Source of the DNA: Candidatus Caldatribacterium sp.
GTDB taxonomy: Bacteria > Atribacterota > Atribacteria > Atribacterales > Caldatribacteriaceae
NCBI GenBank assembly: GCA_025060675.1
Contig: JANXBI010000037.1
Location: 1 to 64,000, forward strand
Reading direction: 5' to 3'
Length of the DNA stretch: 64,000 bases
The position numbers were made by a program, and so were the translations under genes. The notes under the pieces were generated by a model. It worked only from the letters and a program-made list of their open reading frames with translations, was not told where the DNA came from and did no database searches. This document shows positions 40,713 through 48,701 of this stretch, one piece after another; within the stretch, counting starts at the first letter, position 1; the number at the start of each line of letters is the position of its first letter.

Positions 40713-41912
40713 ATGCCGGACTGGAAAGCGCTTCTTGACAACGAATTTGATCTTTTCGAACCCATTAACCTTGCCCAGCGGCTTGTGAGGATTCCAAGCG
40801 TTTCGCGAACGGATGGAGAAGTGGAAATTGCTCGATTCATTGCCAACTACTTCATCGATAACGGCATACCTGTGGAATGGCAAGAAGTGGATGGCAGGCG
40901 GGCAAACCTTATAGCTGAGGTCCAGGGAGCTTTGGGAGAAGGGCCGGTGCTCCTTTTCAACGGACACATGGATACAGTACCTGTAGGGAGCGGTTGGACG
41001 TATCCCCCTTTGGGGGGAGAAATTGTCCACAATCGTCTCTACGGTCGAGGAGCGTGTGATATGAAAGGAGCCCTCGCTGCGATGATGTATGCTGCCAAAA
41101 TGGTGGCACTTTTTGCCCATTCTCTCTATGGCAAGCTCAAGGTTGTCTTTGTGGTTGATGAAGAGGAGGAGAATGCAGGTATCAAGGAGTGGGTGAAGGC
41201 GTACCGTGCTCGAGGAGAGGCAATAGATTGCGCTGTTGTGGGCGAGCCAACAGGCCTCAACATTAGCTTGGGACACAGAGGTGTAGCTGCATACCGCATT
41301 GAAGTACGGGGCAAGTCCTGCCATGCCGCGGTAGCCGAACGAGGGTTGAATGCTGTACATTATGCTTCTCTTGTCGTCGATCGCTTGGAGAGAAAACGAA
41401 AAGACCTCTCGCGTTTTGAAGACCCTGATCTTGGCGCACCAGCCCTAAGTGTGGGGAAAATCGCTGGCGGTATTTCTCCAAACGTAGTTCCCGAAACCTG
41501 TGCTCTTGAGGTCGATGTGCGCACATTGCCCTCATTTTCCCTTGGAGAAATGGAGCGTATTCTACGGGAGACGATTGAAGAAGTCCGAACAAAAGAAGGG
41601 GTCTTTTTTGAGTACACTATAACTCAATGCGTACCGCATCTCCCCCCCGCAAAGGTCGCAAGAGATATTGAGCTCGTGGAAGTTTTATCGCGGTCCATTT
41701 CCGATATCCCGGGGGAGGTTCCAATTTTCTCCCCATTCCCTGCTTCCTGCGAGGCTTCGTTCCTTGTGGAAGCTGGTATACCAACTCTCATCTTCGGTCC
41801 AGGCCGTATAGAGGAAGCCCATTCAGCAAACGAATTCGTCCCTGTAACCCAGATTGTGACTGCTGGAAGGGTCTATGCTCTTCTTGCCCTTCGGTTCCTC
41901 GGTGGGGAATAA
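40713..41912 (+). CDS. M20-family metallopeptidase/deacylase (ArgE/DapE/YgeY-like)
   Basis: A 399-residue dinuclear zinc hydrolase. Metal ligands are visible: His in FNGHMDTVP, Asp in GRGACDMKGALAAM, Glu-Glu in VVDEEEENAGI, Glu in VGEPTGLN and a late His in EEAHSANEF. The lid domain is in the middle. It follows pyrE by 3 bases and is likely co-transcribed. Candidates include acetylornithine deacetylase, succinyl-diaminopimelate desuccinylase and YgeY-type hydrolases. Hydantoinase-related hydrolysis would fit a pyrimidine context but is not shown. Confidence 0.82.
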   Translation: MPDWKALLDNEFDLFEPINLAQRLVRIPSVSRTDGEVEIARFIANYFIDNGIPVEWQEVDGRRANLIAEVQGALGEGPVLLFNGHMDTVPVGSGWTYPPLGGEIVHNRLYGRGACDMKGALAAMMYAAKMVALFAHSLYGKLKVVFVVDEEEENAGIKEWVKAYRARGEAIDCAVVGEPTGLNISLGHRGVAAYRIEVRGKSCHAAVAERGLNAVHYASLVVDRLERKRKDLSRFEDPDLGAPALSVGKIAGGISPNVVPETCALEVDVRTLPSFSLGEMERILRETIEEVRTKEGVFFEYTITQCVPHLPPAKVARDIELVEVLSRSISDIPGEVPIFSPFPASCEASFLVEAGIPTLIFGPGRIEEAHSANEFVPVTQIVTAGRVYALLALRFLGGE

Positions 41913-41915
41913 AGG

Positions 41916-42395
41916 TCACTTGCATGCTTTGGCCCATGCTCGACCACGAAGTTGAAGCGCTTTCAAACTGGCAAAAAGTGTTGGAAAAACCTTTTCCCTT
42001 TCAACCTTCGCTCCTTTCTCTTCAAGGGCTTTCCGGAGACGGCGGAGGGCAAATTGTCCTCCAAAAAGAGCTTCGGTGACGAAGATGGAGACCTTTTTCC
42101 CGCCCAAGTTGCTCCTTTCGACAAAACTCAGCACCGGTGGAGCAATGTTCAACCCCCAGGTCGGTCCTCCGAGAACCACTTCCGCAAACTTTCCTAAGTC
42201 GGGAAAATCGGTGTGTATCGCGGGAAGTTCTCCCCTCTTTAGCTGTCTCATGAGCATCCCTGGGGTCGGAATGCGATTTTTCACTTTTTTGAGGCGAATT
42301 TCCTCAAGACGCGCTTCAAGTTCCCGAGCTATACCCTCAGCTACCGCCCTTGTCCGTCCACTTCGAGAGAAAAACACCACAATTCTGCTTTCCAC
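41916..42395 (-). CDS. Flavodoxin-like protein
   Basis: A 159-residue flavodoxin-fold protein. The FMN phosphate loop is FFSRSGRTRAVAEGIA, the second loop is VLGGPTWGLNIAPPVLSF and the third is FVTEALFGGQF. Start GTG 42395 has a GGAGGG block just upstream; a TTG at 42413 would overlap the ACT gene. It closes the paaK-ACT operon and faces the M20 gene end-to-end with a gap of 3 bases. It might donate or accept electrons for an aromatic-acid oxidoreductase encoded elsewhere. Confidence 0.83.
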   Translation of the reverse strand: MESRIVVFFSRSGRTRAVAEGIARELEARLEEIRLKKVKNRIPTPGMLMRQLKRGELPAIHTDFPDLGKFAEVVLGGPTWGLNIAPPVLSFVERSNLGGKKVSIFVTEALFGGQFALRRLRKALEEKGAKVEREKVFPTLFASLKALQLRGRAWAKACK

Positions 42396-42409
42396 TTGTC
42401 CCTCCCCCC

Positions 42410-42838
42410 TCAAAGCTTATAAATCTCCTCGTCGCTCAAAAGGACAAAGCCATTTCGTTCAAGAACACTTTGCGCTTGAGGTTCATGTTCTACTTGAATC
42501 ACCAAAACCGCAGTTTTCCCCCTCTCCACCACAAAGCCATAGGCATCCTCTATGTTGATGCCGTTCTCTGCAAGAACCTTCGCTACCTTGTGAAGCCCCC
42601 CAGGAATATCGTCAAGGATAACCGCGATGACCTCCTGAAGGTACACAGGAACACCATGCTCCCGAAGAACCTCAAAGGCTCTCTGAGGTTGATCGACAAG
42701 GATTTTTACCACCCCAAAACCATTAGCACTTGAAATGGTGATGGCTCGTATGTTAATGCGAGCTTCCGCAAGAATGCGGGTAATTTTCTCAATCCGTCCG
42801 GGCTTGTTTTCAGCAAATACCGAGACTTGGTGTGCCAT
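42410..42838 (-). CDS. Tandem ACT-domain protein
   Basis: A 142-residue protein made of two ACT domains. The first runs from VSVFAENKPGRIEKITRILAEARINI (start region) and the second from IAVILDDIPGGLHKVAKVLAENGINI. The repeated D/N-x-P-G-x-hydrophobic turn is the amino-acid-binding ACT signature. Such two-ACT proteins regularly sit beside phenylacetate-CoA ligase and indolepyruvate oxidoreductase genes and probably sense an aromatic amino acid. It is 12 bases after paaK. Confidence 0.9.
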   Translation of the reverse strand: MAHQVSVFAENKPGRIEKITRILAEARINIRAITISSANGFGVVKILVDQPQRAFEVLREHGVPVYLQEVIAVILDDIPGGLHKVAKVLAENGINIEDAYGFVVERGKTAVLVIQVEHEPQAQSVLERNGFVLLSDEEIYKL

Positions 42839-42850
42839 AGTACTCCCTCC

Positions 42851-44149
42851 TTAGAGTTTCCGGTAATCAAAGACACGCTGGGCTTTCCCCTCTTGAGTGG
42901 GAAGGCTCCCAGGTTCCACAAGGACCACATCAGGAGTTACAAGGATTTCAGCTCGCAGCGCTGCTTCGATTCGTTCTCGAAGGCGCTCAAGTTTTTGAAG
43001 ATCGCCAAAGAAAAATTCAGGCTTAATCTCCACCTCAACGCGCATAGTGTCTTCGTAATCCTTTCGTTCAAGGACGATGCGGTAGTTTGATCCCACCTCG
43101 GGAATACCCATGAGCACTCTCTCAACCTGCATAGGGAAAATGTTCACCCCACGGAAAATAAACATGTCATCGGTCCTACCTTGAATTCGTGTAATTCTCC
43201 GATGCGTCCTCCCACAAGGACACGGTTCCTCAATGAGGGTTGTCACATCTCGAGTACGGTATCGAAGGATAGGAGTAGCATCACGAAAGATAGTGGTCAG
43301 CACGAGTTCTCCCGGTTCACCTGGGGAACAAGGTTCTAACGTCTCAGGATGCACAATTTCAACGATGTAGTAATCCTCCCAAATGTGCATACCACTCTGG
43401 TACAAGCATTCAAAAGCTCCTCCAGGACCGTTCATCTCTGAAAGGCCGTAAGAGTTATACGCCTTCGCTCCATAAATGTCTTCGATCCTTCGGCGAGTTT
43501 CCTCGCTGTGGGGCTCAGCACCAAGGAGGATAATACGAATGTTAAAATCCCTCCTTGGATCAAGCCCTTCACCCCGTATGATTGTTGAAAGGAGAAGCGC
43601 ATAGCTTGGAATGATGTGGATGACGGTACTTCTAAAATGTTTGAGAAACCAGATTTGCCTTTTGCTGTTTCCTGCACCTATGGGAATAGTGAGGGCACCA
43701 ATACGCTCTGCCCCATAGTGCATGCCAAGTCCTCCCGTAAAGAGGCCATAACTCATCATGTTCTGAAAAACATCGTGTTTACGCACTCCCACCATGTAAA
43801 GGCAACGAGCAACCTGATTTGTCCAGCGGTCAAGGTCATCCCTCGTGTGGTAGATAACCGTTGGAGTTCCCGTGGTTCCGGAAGAGGAATGAAGACGAAC
43901 GACCTCCTCAAGAGGTACCGCAAGGAAATCGAAAGGAAAGCCGTTACGGAGATCCTCCTTTGTGGTAAAAGGGATATGCTGCAAATCTTCCGGTGTTTTG
44001 ATTTTATCAGGATGTATCCGATGTTGAGCAAAGAGACGTCGGTAAAAAGGTGTGCGGAGGGCATTTTGGAGAGTTTTCTGAAGCCTTACCATCTGAAGCG
44101 CCCGTAGTTCCTCTCGAGGAAGAGTCTCAACGTCCTTCTCCCAGTACAA
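42851..44149 (-). CDS. paaK: Phenylacetate-CoA ligase
   Basis: A 432-residue AMP-forming acyl-CoA ligase of the short PaaK type. MYWEKDVETLPREELRALQ is the typical start, LHSSSGTTGTPTVIYHT is the ATP motif, and NSYGLSEMNGPGGAFEC and RYRTRDVT bind adenylate. CPCGRTHRRI is the conserved Cys pair region. Start TTG 44149 has GGAGG about 11 bases upstream. In anaerobes the enzyme usually acts with indolepyruvate ferredoxin oxidoreductase in aromatic amino acid fermentation. Confidence 0.93.
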   Translation of the reverse strand: MYWEKDVETLPREELRALQMVRLQKTLQNALRTPFYRRLFAQHRIHPDKIKTPEDLQHIPFTTKEDLRNGFPFDFLAVPLEEVVRLHSSSGTTGTPTVIYHTRDDLDRWTNQVARCLYMVGVRKHDVFQNMMSYGLFTGGLGMHYGAERIGALTIPIGAGNSKRQIWFLKHFRSTVIHIIPSYALLLSTIIRGEGLDPRRDFNIRIILLGAEPHSEETRRRIEDIYGAKAYNSYGLSEMNGPGGAFECLYQSGMHIWEDYYIVEIVHPETLEPCSPGEPGELVLTTIFRDATPILRYRTRDVTTLIEEPCPCGRTHRRITRIQGRTDDMFIFRGVNIFPMQVERVLMGIPEVGSNYRIVLERKDYEDTMRVEVEIKPEFFFGDLQKLERLRERIEAALRAEILVTPDVVLVEPGSLPTQEGKAQRVFDYRKL

Positions 44150-44181
44150 GCCTTTCTACCTCCTTCACTCCCATTTCTTCT

Positions 44182-44190
44182 TTTATAGCA
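44182..44190 (-). promoter_or_regulatory. Putative extended -10 promoter of paaK
   Basis: The minus strand reads TGCTATAAA, an extended -10, 33 bases before the paaK start. No clear -35 is seen. It is about 45 bases from the divergent Rrf2 promoter. Confidence 0.45.
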
Positions 44191-44232
44191 CAACGCAATT
44201 TCTTTCAGACTATGGAGGAAGAAATTTCTCGC

Positions 44233-44260
44233 TTGACATTTCTCCAAGTTATGCTACTAT
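44233..44260 (+). promoter_or_regulatory. Promoter of the rrf2-iscS-iscU-hydE operon
   Basis: TTGACA (44233-44238) and TACTAT (44255-44260) are spaced by 16 bases. The predicted start near 44267 falls inside an inverted repeat, giving a leader of about 35 bases. Confidence 0.7.
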
Positions 44261-44261
44261 T

Positions 44262-44281
44262 TTTATAGGTTTACTTATAAA
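44262..44281 (+). promoter_or_regulatory. Inverted repeat, possible Rrf2 operator
   Basis: TTTATA-N8-TATAAA is a perfect 6-base inverted repeat just after the -10 element, 20 bases before the Rrf2-family gene. Rrf2 regulators commonly bind palindromes overlapping their own promoter, so autoregulation is likely. A chance AT-rich palindrome cannot be excluded. Confidence 0.5.
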
Positions 44282-44301
44282 TTGAGAGAAGGGAAGAAAC
44301 C

Positions 44302-44715
44302 ATGAAAATATCTACACGCCTCCGATGTGGTTTGCGCCTCCTCGCAAGACTAGCACAGGCTTTTGGCAAAGGAACACCCCTTAAGGCTCGGGATGTAGCA
44401 GAAGCAGAACATCTCTCCCCCGATTACCTTCGGCAGATTGCCGCAATGCTTGAGGCACAAGGTATCGTACAATCGATCCGGGGGAAAGATGGGGGGTACA
44501 TTCTTGCCAAGCCTCCTGAGGAGGTTACCCTTCTTGAGGTTGTTCAAGCCCTTGAAGGACCCATTCATCCTGTGGAGTGCTTAGTGAATCCTTCCTTTTG
44601 CTCCTTTGTGACGTCTTGTAGTACAAAGAAAATCTGGGAAGACACAGCAGCATGTCTCACCGGCTTTTTCGCCACAAAAACGCTGAAAAATCTCGTCGAG
44701 GAGGAAAGAGGATGA
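44302..44715 (+). CDS. Rrf2-family Fe-S-sensing transcriptional regulator (IscR-like)
   Basis: A 137-residue winged-helix regulator opening MKISTRLRCGLRLLARLA. The recognition helix region is HLSPDYLRQIAAML and the wing is IRGKDGGYILAKPPEEVTLLEVV. Cys93, Cys100 and Cys106 lie where IscR ligates [2Fe-2S], with spacing Cys-x6-Cys-x5-Cys. It is followed with a 4-base overlap by iscS and iscU, so it most likely represses Fe-S assembly when clusters are plentiful. Confidence 0.92.
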   Translation: MKISTRLRCGLRLLARLAQAFGKGTPLKARDVAEAEHLSPDYLRQIAAMLEAQGIVQSIRGKDGGYILAKPPEEVTLLEVVQALEGPIHPVECLVNPSFCSFVTSCSTKKIWEDTAACLTGFFATKTLKNLVEEERG

Positions 44716-45869
44716 TTTACCTTGATTACAACGCCACTACTCCTTGTGACCCAAGGGTGATAGAGGAGATGCTCCCTTTTTTCAGAGAAATCTTTGCCAA
44801 TCCTTCCTCCCTGCACCGCCCAGGACAGGAGGCTCGCCAAGCCGTAGAAAAAGCCAGGTCTTCCATTGCTCACTTCATTGGAGCAAAAGAAGAAGAGATT
44901 ATCTTTACCTCTGGAGGGACGGAATCGAATAACCTTGCTATCCGAGGAGTTGCTCAGGCCCTTCGCAAGAGAGGAACCCATGTGGTTACCTCAACTATAG
45001 AACACCACGCAGTCTTGAACGTCTTCCGTGCTCTTGAGAAGGAGGGTTTTTCGGTAACTTACCTCCCAGTTGACCGAGATGGCATCGTGCATCCTGAGGA
45101 GCTCAGAAAAGCGCTTCGACCCGACACCATCCTTGTGTCGATAATGCACGCCAACAACGAAACAGGAGTAATTGAACCGATTGCGGACCTTGCTCGAATA
45201 GCTCACGAAGGAGGAGCAGTGTTCCACACCGATGCTGTTCAAACGGTTGGGAAGGTCCCTATCGATGTTAATGCCCTTGGGGTTGATCTCCTTGCTGCTT
45301 CCGCCCACAAGTTCTACGGCCCGAAAGGGGTAGGATTTCTGTACGTGCGCAAGGGGACACCTCTCGCTCCTCAAATTCTCGGAGGACGTCATGAGCGAGG
45401 CAAGCGAGCAGGAACTGAAAACGTTCCTGGTATTATCGGTATGGCTAAGGCTTGTGAGATTGCCGCACAGGAAATGGAAGAAGAGACTCAACGAGTCGGT
45501 GAGCTCCGAGACACGCTAGAAAAAGAGCTCGAACAAAGCATACCGGATATCTCCGTTGTGGGTCGGGGTGCACCCCGGCTCTATAACACAAGTCTTATTC
45601 TTGTGGCGTACGTGGAGGGAGAGTCACTCCTTTTGAACCTCGACTTTGAAGGGATTTGCGTCTCCAGTGGCTCGGCATGTACCTCGAGTTCTCTTGAACC
45701 TTCTCACGTACTCTTAGCCCATGGATACTCTCATGAGCTTGCACATGGTTCCATTCGGTTTAGTCTTGGGAAGTGGACAACAAGGGAGGAAATTTCTCAG
45801 GTGGTTACGGTGTTTCCAAGGGTAGTGGAGAAACTCCGAGCTATCTCCCCATTTTGGTCGAGGAGGTAG
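44712..45869 (+). CDS. iscS: Cysteine desulfurase IscS/NifS
   Basis: A 385-residue PLP class V enzyme that takes sulfur from cysteine for Fe-S clusters. MIYLDYNATTPCDPRVIEEM is the N-terminus, SAHKFYGPKG holds the PLP lysine (Lys200) and SSGSACTSSS the active-site cysteine (Cys323) on a group I loop. ATG 44712 lies in an ATGA overlap with the regulator. It may also supply sulfur to tRNA thiolation and LarE-type reactions. Confidence 0.96.
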   Translation: MIYLDYNATTPCDPRVIEEMLPFFREIFANPSSLHRPGQEARQAVEKARSSIAHFIGAKEEEIIFTSGGTESNNLAIRGVAQALRKRGTHVVTSTIEHHAVLNVFRALEKEGFSVTYLPVDRDGIVHPEELRKALRPDTILVSIMHANNETGVIEPIADLARIAHEGGAVFHTDAVQTVGKVPIDVNALGVDLLAASAHKFYGPKGVGFLYVRKGTPLAPQILGGRHERGKRAGTENVPGIIGMAKACEIAAQEMEEETQRVGELRDTLEKELEQSIPDISVVGRGAPRLYNTSLILVAYVEGESLLLNLDFEGICVSSGSACTSSSLEPSHVLLAHGYSHELAHGSIRFSLGKWTTREEISQVVTVFPRVVEKLRAISPFWSRR

Positions 45870-45874
45870 AGAAA

Positions 45875-46252
45875 GTGTACTCCGAAAAAGTTCTCGAGCA
45901 TTTCCGAAACCCTAGAAACGTTGGCAGGATAGAAGATGCCGACGGTGTGGGAAGGGTAGGTAATCCTGTCTGTGGTGATGTTATGGTCATATACCTGAAA
46001 ATCCACAACGACCGCATTGAGGACGCGAAGTTCGAAACCTTTGGCTGTGGTGCTGCTATTGCTACGTCTTCAATGGCTACGGAACTCATCAAGGGGAAAA
46101 CTATTGAAGAGGCCTTGCAGATTACTAACCGCACAGTGGCTGAAGCCCTCGACGGCCTTCCACCACACAAGATGCATTGCTCAGTTCTCGCTGAAGAAGC
46201 TATTCGAGCGGCTATCGAGGACTATCGCATAAGGAGGCAAAAGATGGAGTGA
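45875..46252 (+). CDS. iscU: Fe-S cluster scaffold protein IscU/NifU-N
   Basis: A 125-residue scaffold. Cluster ligands Cys33 (in GNPVCGD, with the regulatory Asp35), Cys58 (FGCGAAIATSS) and Cys102 (HCSVLAEEAI) are all present. The start VYSEKVLEHFRNPRNVG is the anaerobe-type IscU opening. GTG 45875 has AGGAGG 8 bases upstream. The HscA-binding LPPVK motif is replaced by LPPHK. No hscAB or ferredoxin gene follows, as usual in anaerobic bacteria with a minimal ISC set. Confidence 0.95.
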   Translation: MYSEKVLEHFRNPRNVGRIEDADGVGRVGNPVCGDVMVIYLKIHNDRIEDAKFETFGCGAAIATSSMATELIKGKTIEEALQITNRTVAEALDGLPPHKMHCSVLAEEAIRAAIEDYRIRRQKME

Positions 46253-47307
46253 AGGAAGAACGTTGCCTGGATATCCTTGAGCGCCTTGAAAGAGAAGAAG
46301 ACTGCTCGCAAGGAGATCTCGTGGACCTCCTTCGTTGCGATGACCCTAAAATCGTCGAAAGACTCTTTGCCATCGCCGATGAAAAACGCAGAAAATATGT
46401 GGGAGATGCGGTTCATCTTAGAGGGTTGATAGAATTCTCAAACTTCTGCCGCCGGAATTGTCTTTACTGTGGACTGAGAAGGGACAATAAAAAGCTTAAG
46501 AGATACCGTATGTCCCTTGATGAAATATACGTACTCTGCGAACGCGTCGCTTCTCTTGGGGTTAAAACCATCGTGCTCCAATCGGGAGAGGATCCGTGGT
46601 ACGAAGCAAAGGGTTTGGCTGAGCTTATCTATCGTGTGAAAAAACTCAAAGTGGCTATAACCTTGAGCATTGGGGAAAGGGAACCTTGGGAATATGCCCT
46701 CTGGAGGGATGCAGGAGCCGATCGATATCTCCTCAAGCAAGAGACTTTCGATCGGGAACTTTTCGTTCGCCTCCACCCCGATGATGACTATGACAAGCGC
46801 CTTCACTGCCAAAGGGTACTTAAGGACTTAGGATATCAGGTAGGGAGCGGAAACATGGTAGGCTTGCCTTACCAAACAAACGAAGCACTTGCTTTAGATA
46901 TCAAGAAGTTCCAGGAATGGGATTTCGACATGGTTGGCATCGGGCCCTTTATACCTCATCCCGATACCCCTCTTGGGGGATATGTTATGGACCCTGAAAA
47001 AAAATGCCTTCTGACCCTTAAAGTCCTTGCACTTACAAGAATTCTTACCAAAACTACTAATCTCCCGGCTACCACTGCTCTGGGAACACTTGTTCCTGGA
47101 GGAAGGGAACGAGGGCTGCGTTGTGGAGCGAATGTTCTTATGCCCAACTTCACCCCTATACCGTATCGAGCACAGTACACTATTTACCCTGGGAAGATTT
47201 GCCTTCAAGAAGCGTGGGGAAGTTGTCTTCCCTGCATGGAAAAAATGGTCAAACATCTCGGACGGACAATTGCTACGGACTTTGGAGACAGGACTCGTCT
47301 TCCATAG
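46249..47307 (+). CDS. hydE: [FeFe]-hydrogenase maturase HydE (radical SAM)
   Basis: A 352-residue radical SAM protein. Cys67, Cys71 and Cys74 in FCRRNCLYCGLR bind the [4Fe-4S]-SAM cluster. YRMSLDEIYVLCERVASLGV and ETFDRELFVRLHPDDDYDKR are HydE-specific. Cys318, Cys326 and Cys329 have the same spacing (x7, x2) as the second-cluster cysteines of Thermotoga maritima HydE. HydE helps build the dithiomethylamine-containing di-iron subcluster of the H-cluster. Start GTG 46249 overlaps iscU by 4 bases. HydF, HydG and a hydrogenase are not in the window. PylB is related but lacks the C-terminal cysteines. Confidence 0.9.
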   Translation: MKEERCLDILERLEREEDCSQGDLVDLLRCDDPKIVERLFAIADEKRRKYVGDAVHLRGLIEFSNFCRRNCLYCGLRRDNKKLKRYRMSLDEIYVLCERVASLGVKTIVLQSGEDPWYEAKGLAELIYRVKKLKVAITLSIGEREPWEYALWRDAGADRYLLKQETFDRELFVRLHPDDDYDKRLHCQRVLKDLGYQVGSGNMVGLPYQTNEALALDIKKFQEWDFDMVGIGPFIPHPDTPLGGYVMDPEKKCLLTLKVLALTRILTKTTNLPATTALGTLVPGGRERGLRCGANVLMPNFTPIPYRAQYTIYPGKICLQEAWGSCLPCMEKMVKHLGRTIATDFGDRTRLP

Positions 47308-47335
47308 AAAGGCCAGGGAAACGCCCTGGCCTTTT
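47308..47335. terminator. Bidirectional terminator between hydE and apgM
   Basis: An 11-bp stem AAAGGCCAGGG / CCCTGGCCTTT with loop AAACG is followed by TCTTC on the plus strand; the A-run on the other side gives a T-run on the minus strand. It ends both convergent genes, whose stop codons are only about 30 bases apart. Confidence 0.82.
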
Positions 47336-47337
47336 CT

Positions 47338-48555
47338 TCATGCGCCAAATTTGCCAAGACGCAAAGCTGAAGCAAGCATGAGACTCATGAGAGCCTTTGC
47401 CGGAAAGTGGCCAAGATACCCAGTTGCACATTCTCTCTCGGTAAAGCGTGTTCCGGTAGGTATGCCTCCATAAGGGGAGTAGAGAAGCACCGGTGACGGA
47501 TGCCAAGAGTGTCCCTTAAGAAGTGATGGTGTTGCATGGTCACCAGTGATGACGAGGACATCTGGAGACAGCGAGAGGATTTCTGGAAGTAGAGAATCAA
47601 AATACTCAATACATTCTACTTTCCGAAGGAAGTTACCGTCTTCTCCAGCCTTGTCGGTATCCTTGTAGTGGAGGAAAAAGAAATCATACTCTTTCCACCG
47701 CGATCGAAGGAGCTCTATCTCATTCCGCAGATCCCCCTCCACGTCCGGTGTATCGAATCCAAAGAGGCGAGCAATGCCTTTGTACATAGGATAGATGGCA
47801 ACAGCCAATGCCCGAACCCCGTACCGTTCTGGGAACTTTTCAAGAGCCGGGGATTGCGAGAATCCTCGCAGGAGAATAGCGTTAGCCTTAGGTTCGTGTC
47901 GTAGAATTTCCTCGGCCTTTTCAAGAAACTTCCTAACGATACGGGCAGTTTTCTCTGAAGGGACGTCAAGGCCCTTTGGCTCGTAGGGGGGAAAACCCTC
48001 TTTCTGTGGATCGGTGTCTTTCAGGTTATCCCCAAGACCACTTCCCCGAAGGACCATAACGAAACGGTGTTCTTTTCCCGGTTTGAGGAGGATTTCCACA
48101 TCCTCGATAATCCGGATGCTTTCCTGGAGTTTTTGTACGAGTCGTTGGCACTCTTCAGTTGCAATTCTTCCTGCCCGCCGATCCGTAATAATTCCCTCCG
48201 CATTCTTAGTGGCAAAATTTGCCCGTGCAGCAACATCCCCTTCCTTAAGCTCCATTCCAACTCCCAAGGCCTCAAGCACTCCTCGCCCAATCACGAGTTC
48301 TTCTGGGTCGTAGCCAAAGAGAGCAATATGTCCAGGACCGCTCCCAGGAGTAATGCCATAATGCACTGGAATCATGAGACCAAGGGTGCTTTTTCGAGCA
48401 AGAGCATCGAGATTTGGGGTTCTTGCTGCTTCAAGTTCCGTTTTCCCCCCAAAATCCGGATGGGGAATACCCCCTAACCCATCTACTACACAAAGCACCA
48501 TCTTGCTCTCATTGCTTTTGACAAGATCCTTTAGGTTGTTAAGAACGTTTCCCAT
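47338..48555 (-). CDS. apgM: Cofactor-independent phosphoglycerate mutase, archaeal type
   Basis: A 405-residue alkaline-phosphatase-superfamily enzyme interconverting 3- and 2-phosphoglycerate. VLCVVDGLGGIPHPDFGGKTELEAA (opening in part VVDGLGGIPHPDFGGKTEL), the nucleophile serine in TPGSGPGHIALFGYDP, the metal cluster in LHYKDTDKAGEDG and ITGDHATPSLLKGHSW are all present. ATG 48555 follows GGGGGCGAAAGG; the frame extends to 48651 without family similarity. It is related to the ApgM group of archaea and thermophiles rather than to GpmI. Confidence 0.93.
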   Translation of the reverse strand: MGNVLNNLKDLVKSNESKMVLCVVDGLGGIPHPDFGGKTELEAARTPNLDALARKSTLGLMIPVHYGITPGSGPGHIALFGYDPEELVIGRGVLEALGVGMELKEGDVAARANFATKNAEGIITDRRAGRIATEECQRLVQKLQESIRIIEDVEILLKPGKEHRFVMVLRGSGLGDNLKDTDPQKEGFPPYEPKGLDVPSEKTARIVRKFLEKAEEILRHEPKANAILLRGFSQSPALEKFPERYGVRALAVAIYPMYKGIARLFGFDTPDVEGDLRNEIELLRSRWKEYDFFFLHYKDTDKAGEDGNFLRKVECIEYFDSLLPEILSLSPDVLVITGDHATPSLLKGHSWHPSPVLLYSPYGGIPTGTRFTERECATGYLGHFPAKALMSLMLASALRLGKFGA

Positions 48556-48623
48556 CCTTTCGCCCCCTTTCAGACTCCAAAATATGTTACCACAATCCTC
48601 CGTTCTGTAACCAGAAAAGCCTC

Positions 48624-48652
48624 TTGACGAGTCAACACCCGTCCTGTACAAT
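48624..48652 (+). promoter_or_regulatory. Promoter of the deoC operon
   Basis: TTGACG (48624-48629), a 17-base spacer and TACAAT (48647-48652), about 50 bases before deoC. A minus-strand TTGACT overlaps the same region. This is a strong sigma-70 match. Confidence 0.7.
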
Positions 48653-48701
48653 GGGCACTGATATCATGTTCTTATTTTGTTATGACAAAGGAGGTAGAGC
48701 A

